Shown here: one piece after another, positions 1 to 7,184 of the stretch
Position numbering within the stretch: the stretch's first letter is position 1
Layout of the letters: each line of letters opens with the position of its first letter
NCBI GenBank assembly: GCA_002746535.1
Contig: NVWA01000084.1
Coordinates: forward strand, 1 to 64,000
Origin: Planctomycetota bacterium
Lineage (GTDB): Bacteria; Planctomycetota; GCA-2746535
Reading direction: 5' to 3'
Length of the DNA: 64,000 nucleotides
Notes under the pieces: model-generated
Seen by the model: only the letters and a program-made list of their open reading frames with translations
What the model was told of the DNA's origin: nothing
The model's database searches: none
Made by a program: the position numbers and the translations under genes

Positions 1-13
1 TTATGCAAAATTT

Positions 14-75
14 TGTCCCTGAAGTGTCCCTGAGCATTTACAAACAACAACAAACAACGGCAAACAATGACAAAC
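14..75. repeat. short helically phased direct repeats
   Basis: Two copies of TGTCCCTGA start at 14 and 25 (11-bp period). They are followed by four units beginning CAAAC at 41, 51, 61 and 71 (10-bp period), the first three sharing CAAACAA. A period of one helical turn fits a protein-binding array such as integrase arm sites or an iteron-like array, but no recombinase or replication gene is visible on this side. A 66-codon reading frame crosses the region but resembles nothing recognisable. Function is inference. Confidence 0.5.
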
Positions 76-150
76 GTGAATGCCTATTTAAGTCGTTTAT
101 TTGCAATGAGTTATACATAAATAGTTGCTATTTAAGGGGTTATGAAAAAG

Positions 151-184
151 AGAACGTAGGAATCCTATGTTCTAGGCCTTTTTT
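151..184 (+). terminator. rho-independent terminator of an upstream gene
   Basis: AGAACGTAGG and CCTATGTTCT form a stem of about ten base pairs with one G-T pair and a very short loop, followed by a T-rich tract at 177-184 and preceded by an A-run. It would end a transcript entering from left of the window and insulate the LacI promoter just downstream. Confidence 0.6.
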
Positions 185-235
185 AAGATGGAATACCATA
201 TGAGTGATTATTTAATTTAGTCGTGCGAAAACCTA

Positions 236-275
236 TTGACATTGCATGCCATTTGAATATTATTGCATGCAATAA
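236..275 (+). promoter_or_regulatory. lacI-type promoter with two operator copies
   Basis: A perfect TTGACA -35 box (236-241) is followed after 16 bp by TATTAT (258-263). A 16-bp perfect palindrome with core ATTGCATGCAAT covers 260-275, over the -10 box. A near copy, ATTGCATGCCAT (one mismatch), covers 241-252 in the spacer. The two centres are 21 bp apart, two helical turns. This is the expected arrangement for cooperative autorepression by the LacI-family protein encoded immediately downstream. The boxes and palindrome are seen directly; the binding protein is inferred. Confidence 0.7.
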
Positions 276-300
276 ATTGTATTTTGAAGGTATGGAATTT

Positions 301-1287
301 ATGGCTGTTACTATCTACGATATTGCGAAAGAGCTTAGTGTCTCCCCTAGTACTGTCTCTAGGGTTTTGAATAATTCTAGCTTGATAAGTAATGATACAA
401 GTAAAAAAATACATGATACTGCAAGACGTTTAGGTTATCAACAACGAACAATCAAAAGGCATCAGAATAGAACCATTTTAACAATTAAACTTGTTCTTGG
501 TCCAAAAAATGATCATCTGCTTCCTATCTTTTATGACTTCACCGATATTTTAAAAAGTATTAAAAAAGGTTTGGGTAATACACGTATCAACCTAGCAACT
601 GAAATCAACGACGCTGATTTAAATCTATTTGATAATAAAAAATCCGGCAATATCGACGGTGTTATTTTTGCCTTTACGAAACCAGACCAAGATGTTTATG
701 AACTCTTGAAAACAAAACAGGTTCCAAACATAACTATCAATCGTACTCTCCCTAATAATGACTACATTGATTGTGATAATTATGCCGGGATATCAGAACT
801 CATCTCAAAAATTATGGAAAAAAGAAAAGAGTTTAAACCATGTTTTTTATACTTAACACCCCATAACGATATTAGTCGAGAACGATTAAAATGTGTCAAA
901 CAAGCTTGCTACCAATTTAAAGTCCCCTTTTCAAATGATGATGTCATTCAAATAAAAAGTATTAATTATATTGATGATAGCTTTTTCAAAGAACTAACCT
1001 TCAAAGGCTACAATAGCCTCATAGCCATGAATGATGTTGTCGCCCTAGCATTAAAAATCAGAGCATCCCATTATGGTTATCATATTCCAAAAGATTTTTC
1101 GTTAACTGGATTTGATGAAAGCCCCGTAATCAATTTATTTCCAGAAAAGCTAGATACCATCAGTCTACCACTATATGAAATTGGTAATAATATATCAAAA
1201 TGGATTCTTCAAAAAATAATTAATAAGAATCAAGAACCATTTCAAATTAAACTCGCTGGCGAATATAAAAAAGGCCAAACAATTTAA
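301..1287 (+). CDS. LacI-family transcriptional regulator
   Basis: A sugar-responsive repressor of about 328 residues. The N-terminus has the classic LacI helix-turn-helix (TIYDIAKELSVSPSTVSRVLN), followed by the hinge and a periplasmic-binding-protein-like effector domain ending with a typical GFDESP segment. The open frame extends upstream to 223, but the ATG at 301 is preferred: the HTH starts at the usual distance from it, GAAGG lies about 10 bases upstream, and the longer frame would run through the operators. It is the first gene of the run 301-4740, 12 bp before the isomerase gene, so it most likely controls that operon and itself through the palindromes at 241-275. The effector cannot be deduced from sequence; a sugar acid or derivative is likely given the neighbours. 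Confidence 0.9.
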   Translation: MAVTIYDIAKELSVSPSTVSRVLNNSSLISNDTSKKIHDTARRLGYQQRTIKRHQNRTILTIKLVLGPKNDHLLPIFYDFTDILKSIKKGLGNTRINLATEINDADLNLFDNKKSGNIDGVIFAFTKPDQDVYELLKTKQVPNITINRTLPNNDYIDCDNYAGISELISKIMEKRKEFKPCFLYLTPHNDISRERLKCVKQACYQFKVPFSNDDVIQIKSINYIDDSFFKELTFKGYNSLIAMNDVVALALKIRASHYGYHIPKDFSLTGFDESPVINLFPEKLDTISLPLYEIGNNISKWILQKIINKNQEPFQIKLAGEYKKGQTI

Positions 1288-1299
1288 GAAAGAATTTAA

Positions 1300-2130
1300 A
1301 TGACATCAAACGATTTAAGTCGTCTCTGCATACATACAATGACAAATAAACCTTGGAGCCTCGACCAATGTTTAAGTAATTACGAAAGAGTTGGAATTAC
1401 TGGCATTAGTGTATGGAGAAACGTCATTGAAAACCAGGACTTATCTGCAGTTAAAAGAAGAGTCTCTGATGCCGGCATCTCAATTGTATCTTTGGTAAGA
1501 GGAGGCTTCTTTACGGGGGTAGATCAGCCATCTAGAGATAAAGCCATCGAAGAAAATAAACTTATTCTGGAAGAAGCTGCCGAAATTGGAGCGCCTTTAG
1601 TTGTCTTAGTATGTGGTGCAACCCCAGGAGTATCCATTCTCGATAATATAAATCACATCAAGGATGGAATTGAGGCCCTAGTTGAAACGGCAGAAAAACT
1701 AAATGTAAAATTGGGCATTGAACCATTGCACCCTATGTATGCGGATACAAGAAGTGCTATCAGCTCTATGGAAAGCGCCAATGATGTAGCTGAATCAATT
1801 GGCTCTTCAATGGTAGGTGTCACCATTGATGTATTTCATTTATGGTGGGAAAAAAAATTAGAAAATCAAATTAAACGATGTGCTGAAAATAATAATTTAT
1901 TCTCGTATCATATCTGCGACTGGAAAACTGACATGGAAGACATGCTTAATGATCGTGGACTTATGGGAGATGGTATTATTAATGTGGATCAAATTTCAAA
2001 ATGGGTTGATGACACAGGATTTAAAGGGTATCAAGAAGTAGAAATATTTTCGAAAAAATATTGGGAAATGGATCAAGGTGAATTCCTTGATCTAATTATA
2101 AGTCGATACAAACAATTAAAAATAAAATAA
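1300..2130 (+). CDS. sugar phosphate isomerase/epimerase family TIM-barrel protein
   Basis: A 276-residue protein of the xylose-isomerase-like TIM-barrel superfamily (AP endonuclease 2 / sugar isomerase-epimerase). Characteristic strand ends are visible: GIEPLHP near residue 140, VGVTIDVFHLWW near 173, YHICDW near 205 and YQEVEIF near 246. These carry the Glu, Asp, His and Glu ligands typical of the divalent-metal site. It belongs to the LacI-controlled operon and is followed 15 bp later by a Gfo/Idh/MocA oxidoreductase, a pairing common in catabolism of rare sugars, inositols and keto-sugars. The substrate cannot be assigned. The ribosome-binding site is weak (AAGAAAG about ten bases upstream). 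Confidence 0.8.
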   Translation: MTSNDLSRLCIHTMTNKPWSLDQCLSNYERVGITGISVWRNVIENQDLSAVKRRVSDAGISIVSLVRGGFFTGVDQPSRDKAIEENKLILEEAAEIGAPLVVLVCGATPGVSILDNINHIKDGIEALVETAEKLNVKLGIEPLHPMYADTRSAISSMESANDVAESIGSSMVGVTIDVFHLWWEKKLENQIKRCAENNNLFSYHICDWKTDMEDMLNDRGLMGDGIINVDQISKWVDDTGFKGYQEVEIFSKKYWEMDQGEFLDLIISRYKQLKIK

Positions 2131-2145
2131 TTTAAGGAGTAAAGA

Positions 2146-3297
2146 ATGACAACAACAACAATTGGAATTATTATGAATGGCGTGACAGGTCGAATGGGAA
2201 CCAACCAACACTTGATCCGTTCTATAAAAGCAATTCGTGATCAAGGTGGCGTAAAGATAAATGCCACCGATAGAATTTTAGTTGACCCTATATTAGTCGG
2301 TCGAAATGAAATCAAATTAAAAGAACTTTGTGATGCTCATGGTTTTGAAAAATATTCTACCAATTTAGATGAGCTTCTAAAAGATGATCATTATTCCGTC
2401 TATTTTGATTCTCAAACAACCACTAGAAGGGTTGAAGGTGTCAAAAAAGCCATTGCTGCTGGCAAAAGTATTTATTGTGAAAAACCAACTGCAGAAACTC
2501 TTGAGCAAGCTCTGGAATTGGCAACTTTAGCCAAAGACGCCAATGTCAAAAATGGCGTTGTCCAAGACAAACTATGGTTACCGGGATTTCAAAAAATCAA
2601 ATATTTGATTGATACTGGTTTCTTCGGAAAAATATTATCCGTCAAAGGTGAATTTGGCTATTGGGTTTTTGATGGTCTAGAACAAGATGCTCAAAGACCT
2701 TCGTGGAATTACCGAAAAGAAGATGGTGGTGGTATGTGTATCGACATGTTATGTCATTGGAGATATGTCATCGATAATTTATTTGGCAATGTTAAAAAAG
2801 TCAGCTGTATGACGGCAACACACCTTGATAAAAGAGGTGATGAAAATGGTAAAGAATATGTGGCTACTGCAGATGATGCTGCTTATGCTACTTTCTTAAC
2901 AGATCAAAATATTATTTGTCATTTTAATTCTTCTTGGTGTACAAGAGTTCGTAGAGATGATTTGCTAACGGTGCAAGTTGATGGTACTAAAGGATCAGCT
3001 GTAGCTGGTTTAAGAAAATGTTGGATTCAATCTTCGGCTAATACGCCAAAACCAATTTGGAATCCTGATATTGATCAACCAATTGATTTTTATAATTCGT
3101 GGAATGAAATGCCTGATAATAAAACTTATGATAATGCCTTTAAAATTCAGTGGGAATTATTCTTAAGACATCTAGTTTTAGATGAGCCATTTAGATGGGG
3201 TCTACTTGAAGCTGCAAAAGGAATTCAATTAGCAGAATGTGGTTTACAATCTGCTAAAGAAGAAAAATGGATTACTATTGAGAAATTAGAAAGTTAA
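2146..3297 (+). CDS. Gfo/Idh/MocA-family oxidoreductase
   Basis: A 383-residue NAD(P)-dependent sugar dehydrogenase homologue. The N-terminus has a variant nucleotide-binding loop (GVTGRMGTN), and YCEKPTAE near residue 110 matches the family's EKP motif, whose Lys is a catalytic/cofactor residue. A C-terminal alpha/beta domain follows, with WNYRKEDGGGMCIDMLCHW near residue 182 supplying the conserved Asp/His. A strong AAGGAG precedes the start by seven bases, the best ribosome-binding site in the operon. It sits between the isomerase and the SDR gene (2-bp gap), so oxidation of a hydroxyl on a sugar or sugar acid is the likely step. The exact substrate is unknown. Confidence 0.88.
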   Translation: MTTTTIGIIMNGVTGRMGTNQHLIRSIKAIRDQGGVKINATDRILVDPILVGRNEIKLKELCDAHGFEKYSTNLDELLKDDHYSVYFDSQTTTRRVEGVKKAIAAGKSIYCEKPTAETLEQALELATLAKDANVKNGVVQDKLWLPGFQKIKYLIDTGFFGKILSVKGEFGYWVFDGLEQDAQRPSWNYRKEDGGGMCIDMLCHWRYVIDNLFGNVKKVSCMTATHLDKRGDENGKEYVATADDAAYATFLTDQNIICHFNSSWCTRVRRDDLLTVQVDGTKGSAVAGLRKCWIQSSANTPKPIWNPDIDQPIDFYNSWNEMPDNKTYDNAFKIQWELFLRHLVLDEPFRWGLLEAAKGIQLAECGLQSAKEEKWITIEKLES

Positions 3298-3299
3298 AT

Positions 3300-4082
3300 A
3301 TGCCAAATCAAAATAATAATATTTTAGTGACAGGTTCCAGTCGAGGATTGGGCCGTGGAATAACCATAGAACTAGCTAAAGGTGGTTATAGCGTAGCCAT
3401 CAATTATGCTGGGAATCAAGTAGCGGCAGAAGAAACGAAGTCTATTTGTGAAGAGTCCGCCCAATCAAACGAACAAAAGTTTCATATTTACCAAGCAGAT
3501 ATTTCAGATTCAAATCAACGAAAAAATATGCTTGAAAAAATTAATAACGAAATGGGAATTTTAAACGGCTTGGTAAACAATGCTGGAATTGCTCCGAAAG
3601 AACGGGCCGATATCATGGATGCCTCTGAGGAATCTTTTTTAGAATTAGTAAAAACTAATTTAATGGGTCCTTATTTTCTTACGCAAGAAGTTTCGAAGAG
3701 TTGGGTCAATAATAAAAAAGAAGCTTTATCTAAAGTAATATTTGTAACTTCAATTTCATCTCATACGGCTTCTGTCAACAGAGGTGATTATTGTATCTCA
3801 AAAGCAGGTCTTTCAATGGCAGTCCAACTATGGGCTAGTCGATTAGCTGCTGAGGAAATTCAGGTTTATGAATTGAGGCCTGGCATTATGAAGACAGATA
3901 TGACTTCAAGTGTTACTTCAAAGTATGATCAATTAATCGAAGATGGGTTAGTTCCACAAAAAAGATGGGGAACTCCTGAAGATTTAGGTCTGGCGGTTCG
4001 TTCACTGATGGATGGTAACTTTCCATTTTCAACTGGCACAGTAATAGATATTGATGGCGGCTTCAATATCAGAAGATTATAA
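3300..4082 (+). CDS. SDR-family NAD(P)-dependent oxidoreductase
   Basis: A 260-residue classical short-chain dehydrogenase/reductase. It has the TGSSRGLGRG cofactor loop at residues 11-20, NNAG near 92, a catalytic Ser in TSISSH, and the YxxxK pair as YCISK. It ends with GTVIDIDGGF, the usual SDR C-terminus. SDRs annotated as 3-oxoacyl-ACP reductase-like often act as sugar-acid (gluconate or keto-uronate) dehydrogenases in operons like this one, which is the inferred role here. It starts two bases after the stop of the upstream gene, so translation is probably coupled. The KDPG aldolase follows directly. Confidence 0.88.
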   Translation: MPNQNNNILVTGSSRGLGRGITIELAKGGYSVAINYAGNQVAAEETKSICEESAQSNEQKFHIYQADISDSNQRKNMLEKINNEMGILNGLVNNAGIAPKERADIMDASEESFLELVKTNLMGPYFLTQEVSKSWVNNKKEALSKVIFVTSISSHTASVNRGDYCISKAGLSMAVQLWASRLAAEEIQVYELRPGIMKTDMTSSVTSKYDQLIEDGLVPQKRWGTPEDLGLAVRSLMDGNFPFSTGTVIDIDGGFNIRRL

Positions 4083-4107
4083 ATATAATTTACATGAAAG
4101 ATTTACT

Positions 4108-4740
4108 ATGACAGAACAAATGAAACAAGATCTGGCAACATGCAAAGTAATGCCCGTCATTGCCATCCCTGATTTAGACTGTGTTAAAGATATGGGTGGA
4201 GCACTAGTTAGAGGAGGTATTCCTTTTGCAGAAATCACGTTCAGGACAAAACATGCTGTAGAAGCCATAAAACTACTACGACAAAATGATCTCTTGTATA
4301 CGGGTGCTGGAACCGTTATCAATGTAGAGCAAGCCCAACAAGCTTATGATGCCGGTGCACAGTTTGTTGTTTCGCCTGGATTTAATCCAAAAGTGGTTGC
4401 TTTTTGTATTGATAAAAACTTACCCATTTTCCCAGGGGTCATTACACCTTCTGAAATACAGCAAGCACTGGAATTTGGTTTGGATATTTTAAAGTTTTTC
4501 CCTGCGACTGCTTTTGATGGTTTAAATGTTTTACCGGCCTTTAAAGGTCCCTTTGCTGATACGAAGTTTATTCCTACGGGCGGTATAACAATTGAGAATC
4601 TACCTTCCTACTTAGAACTACCAAATGTTTTTGCTTGTGGCGGTTCTTGGCTTACTCCAAAAAAAACTTTGGAAGCCAATGATGCTGAGCACATTCTGAA
4701 ATTAGTCCAACAAACCAGAAAATTAGTCGATAGTTTATAG
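4108..4740 (+). CDS. eda: 2-dehydro-3-deoxy-phosphogluconate (KDPG) aldolase family
   Basis: A class I aldolase of about 210 residues that cleaves KDPG, or a related 2-keto-3-deoxy-6-phospho sugar acid, to pyruvate and glyceraldehyde 3-phosphate. Visible motifs are PVIAIPD, AEITFRT (catalytic Glu), YTGAGTV, FVVSPGFNP, LKFFPAT (Schiff-base Lys) and FIPTGGI. An upstream in-frame ATG at 4051 would overlap the SDR gene and add a tail absent from the family. The ATG at 4108 gives the usual length of about 210 residues. It is the last gene of the LacI operon and gives it a destination, the Entner-Doudoroff-like cleavage. No KDG kinase is present in the window, so that step must be encoded elsewhere or the substrate differs. 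Confidence 0.92.
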   Translation: MTEQMKQDLATCKVMPVIAIPDLDCVKDMGGALVRGGIPFAEITFRTKHAVEAIKLLRQNDLLYTGAGTVINVEQAQQAYDAGAQFVVSPGFNPKVVAFCIDKNLPIFPGVITPSEIQQALEFGLDILKFFPATAFDGLNVLPAFKGPFADTKFIPTGGITIENLPSYLELPNVFACGGSWLTPKKTLEANDAEHILKLVQQTRKLVDSL

Positions 4741-4748
4741 TCATATCT

Positions 4749-4771
4749 GTCATCTGCCTAATGCAGGTGAC
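4749..4771 (+). terminator. hairpin downstream of the sugar operon
   Basis: GTCATCTGC and GCAGGTGAC form a nine-pair stem (one wobble) with a five-base loop, nine bases after the aldolase stop codon. The tract behind it is only moderately T-rich, so it may be a terminator or simply a transcript-stabilising hairpin. Confidence 0.45.
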
Positions 4772-4876
4772 ACTTTGGTTCCTACTTTCATTCCAAATCA
4801 CATATCTTTTGATTGATGAAATTCAATCTGTATAATTAAAATTCATTCGTGACTAAATATTTTCCGAGAGTTTAAT

Positions 4877-5140
4877 ATGTTAAATGAATTAATAAATACG
4901 GACATTATTGTTGATACACCCTATGACTATCAATATATAGGTAAATTAATTCGCTTTGATGATGAATATGTAGAGCTTGAGACAGCTGATGTTCATGATA
5001 CAAAAGAATCCTCAGCGACAAAAGAGCAATATGCCATGGAAGCTTCAAGAGATTTTATTAAAGCTAATCGGAAAAAGGTTTTGATCAAACAATCTACCAT
5101 TCTTAGTATTTCCAAACTTGAAGATATCATAATTTTCTAA
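4877..5140 (+). CDS. small conserved protein of unknown function, upstream of nadD
   Basis: An 87-residue soluble protein, not assigned to a named family. It begins with short beta-strand-like stretches (DIIVDTPYDYQYIGKLIRF, then EYVELETADVHDT), continues through a charged helix, and ends in another strand (ILSISKLEDIIIF). The pattern 'dxVVDTPYxYxGxLxxxDxxxxxLxxADVHD' resembles small SH3/Lsm-like proteins I associate with planctomycete and verrucomicrobial genomes, but that is recollection, not proof. Its stop codon overlaps the nadD start (TAATG), so the two proteins are translationally coupled. A link to RNA or to NAD metabolism is speculation. Confidence 0.7.
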   Translation: MLNELINTDIIVDTPYDYQYIGKLIRFDDEYVELETADVHDTKESSATKEQYAMEASRDFIKANRKKVLIKQSTILSISKLEDIIIF

Positions 5141-5754
5141 TGGAACAAATAGGATTATTAGGCGGAGCATTTGATCCAATTCATTGGGGTCATATTCAGT
5201 TATGCAAAGAAGCTGTTCAAAGATTAAATCTAGATCAAATTCAATTTCTTCCTAGTTACGAGCACCCCTTTAAAGGACAAAAATATTTATTTACTTTTGA
5301 ACAAAGATGTCAATTAATTAATTTAGCGATTGACGAAACTTTAAACGAAACAAACGCATCTTGCAATCAAGTCGAAAGTCAACTTGAGGGCACCAACTAT
5401 ACCTACAAAACAATAAGTTGGCTGAAAGAACAAAATAAAAACTCTCACTATACTTTTTTTATTGGAACCGACAATTTAACACAACTGCATTTATGGAAAA
5501 ACATATTAGACTTACCATCAATCTGCGACATCGTATGTTTTGCCAGACAAGGTTTTGAAACTCAAGCCATTCTAAACAATTTATCGAATCATTTTGCAGA
5601 AACATTTTGTGAGAATATTATTAATAATTTAATTGAGATTTCATTACCTGAAATATCTTCCACTGAAATAAAATCTGCCATATCAACACATAAACTCACA
5701 CCTAATATGCTACCTTCCAATTGTGTTGATTACATTGAAGAGCTCAAAGCATAA
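5140..5754 (+). CDS. nadD: nicotinate-nucleotide adenylyltransferase
   Basis: A 204-residue cytoplasmic enzyme of NAD synthesis that transfers AMP from ATP to nicotinate mononucleotide, giving deamido-NAD. It has the nucleotidyltransferase signature GGAFDPIHWGH at residues 8-18, with the paired histidines of the HxGH motif. FFIGTDNL lies near residue 107, and the C-terminal ISLPEISSTEIKSAI corresponds to the ISSTxIR motif of the family. Its length is normal. It overlaps the preceding small gene by one base. No other NAD-pathway genes are nearby. Confidence 0.93.
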   Translation: MEQIGLLGGAFDPIHWGHIQLCKEAVQRLNLDQIQFLPSYEHPFKGQKYLFTFEQRCQLINLAIDETLNETNASCNQVESQLEGTNYTYKTISWLKEQNKNSHYTFFIGTDNLTQLHLWKNILDLPSICDIVCFARQGFETQAILNNLSNHFAETFCENIINNLIEISLPEISSTEIKSAISTHKLTPNMLPSNCVDYIEELKA

Positions 5755-5807
5755 CGGATGCGTTCGAAATTTGATGTTAAGTTTTTTAGAAGCAATATGG
5801 CAAATGC

Positions 5808-6200
5808 AGTAGGTTGGGCTGAGTAATGAAGCTGTCTAACATACAACTGAAATGAACAACCACCCCGCCAGCAAGCTGTCGAGCGTCGAACCGTCACCCT
5901 CCTTAAAAAGGAGGGGAACTATAAATTAAAATTATTTTAAGAATTCAAAAAAACTCTCCTCCTTTTTAAGGAGGAGTTCTGGGAATCACATTCCGCTTGC
6001 GGGGAGGTGGTTGTCATCAATATTCTAAACAAATTATATATGAGACCGCTTCTAATGCGAAGCCCAACAAAAGTGCTAGAATACACATCTAAAGCACCTT
6101 TTTTATAAGGGCTTTTAATATAAATTTTAATGGATAAAAAACATAAGGTGAAATCTGTCATGTGAAATGTTGGGCTTCGCATTACTCAGCCCAACCTACT
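5808..6200. repeat. nested inverted-repeat (MITE/REP-like) element
   Basis: This covers most of the gene-free stretch 5755-6302. Outer arms lie at 5808-5832 and 6174-6200, complementary over 25 bases apart from a two-base gap, and contain the motif GGTTGGGCTGAGTAATG. Inner arms 5856-5876 and 5995-6014 also pair imperfectly. At the centre are two hairpins, CCCTCCTT/AAGGAGGG (5897-5915) and CTCCTCCTT/AAGGAGGAG (5956-5976). A further perfect 16-bp inverted pair lies at 6054-6069 and 6168-6183. There is no credible coding frame. It looks like a composite of small non-autonomous repeats; copies elsewhere in the genome are expected but cannot be seen here. Confidence 0.7.
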
Positions 6201-6302
6201 CCTGACGTAAAATTCAGATCACATTACTCTATCTAGGTATTTTCTTGCTTTTTAATTACATGGAAGTCTAATACCATCTATTCATCAATCTAGGAGTAAT
6301 AA

Positions 6303-7163
6303 ATGACCCAAGTAGATCAATTTGAAAGTGTCTTTCGTTCTGCTTTAAAGGAATCCTTTAAATACGAAAATATTCAATTTCAAAAAATATTAGTTTTTAC
6401 TGATTTAGTTGAAACCGAAGGAAACGAATTTTTAACCAATATTAAAAACTTTCTTAGTGCGTTGAGCAATGCCAAAAATATTGAATTTATTTTGATTCAT
6501 GGTGTTGACCGCAAGTCGACAAGTGATCTTATAAAATTGATTGACGATTACAAACCGGATTTGATATGTTCCTATCGAAATTTATATAGTGGCGCATGGC
6601 AATTCCCGCATAGCCTTGGTGAACACCTTGATGTTCTTTTGCAGAAAACATCTGTACCTGTTCTTGTTTTGCCTCATCCTAAGAGTGGCTATCAAAGTGA
6701 TCATGCGATAGAAAATACCAATAATGTGATTGCCATGATTGAACATTTAGAGACTGATAGCAAAATAATCAATACAGCTGTTTCATTTACTGAAAAAAAT
6801 GGCCAATTGACATTAATTCATATTGAGGATGAAATCGTATTCGATCGTTATATTAATGTGATTTCTAAAATCTCGAGCATCGACACTGACGATGCCAAGA
6901 AAAAAATTGCTCAAAAGTTAATGAGTGAACCAAATGATTATATTAAATCATGCCAACAAAAGTTAAGTGAACAAGGTATTGAAATAGAAGTGAAAGCATT
7001 AGTAAAATTTGGCCACCACCTTTCAGAATACAAACAAAATATCGAAAATCATAAAGTAGATCTATTTGTAATGAACACCAAAGACAATGATCAAATGGCT
7101 ATGCATGGAATGGCCTATCCCCTTGCCATTGAATTAAGACACATCCCCTTATTAATGCTTTAA
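6303..7163 (+). CDS. tandem universal stress protein (UspA-like)
   Basis: A 286-residue cytoplasmic protein with two Usp-like alpha/beta domains. Domain 1 is at about 20-135, opening with FQKILVFTDL and closing with VPVLVLPHP; domain 2 is at about 140-286, ending HIPLLML. The C-terminal ATP-binding signature (GxxGx9GS) is not evident, so it is probably of the non-ATP-binding type. A good AGGAG lies upstream. It precedes the transporter gene by only 21 bp, and the pairing of Usp proteins with ion transporters suggests it regulates that transporter or couples it to stress. Confidence 0.75.
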   Translation: MTQVDQFESVFRSALKESFKYENIQFQKILVFTDLVETEGNEFLTNIKNFLSALSNAKNIEFILIHGVDRKSTSDLIKLIDDYKPDLICSYRNLYSGAWQFPHSLGEHLDVLLQKTSVPVLVLPHPKSGYQSDHAIENTNNVIAMIEHLETDSKIINTAVSFTEKNGQLTLIHIEDEIVFDRYINVISKISSIDTDDAKKKIAQKLMSEPNDYIKSCQQKLSEQGIEIEVKALVKFGHHLSEYKQNIENHKVDLFVMNTKDNDQMAMHGMAYPLAIELRHIPLLML

Positions 7164-7184
7164 CAACTCGGAGCTTATTTAATT

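Noticed and set aside
3..203. 66-codon open frame at the left edge
   Set aside because: It spans the phased repeats and the terminator, has no ribosome-binding site and matches no family.
5937..6182. 81-codon minus-strand frame inside the repeat element
   Set aside because: It reads straight through inverted repeats and resembles the spurious proteins often predicted in dispersed repeats.
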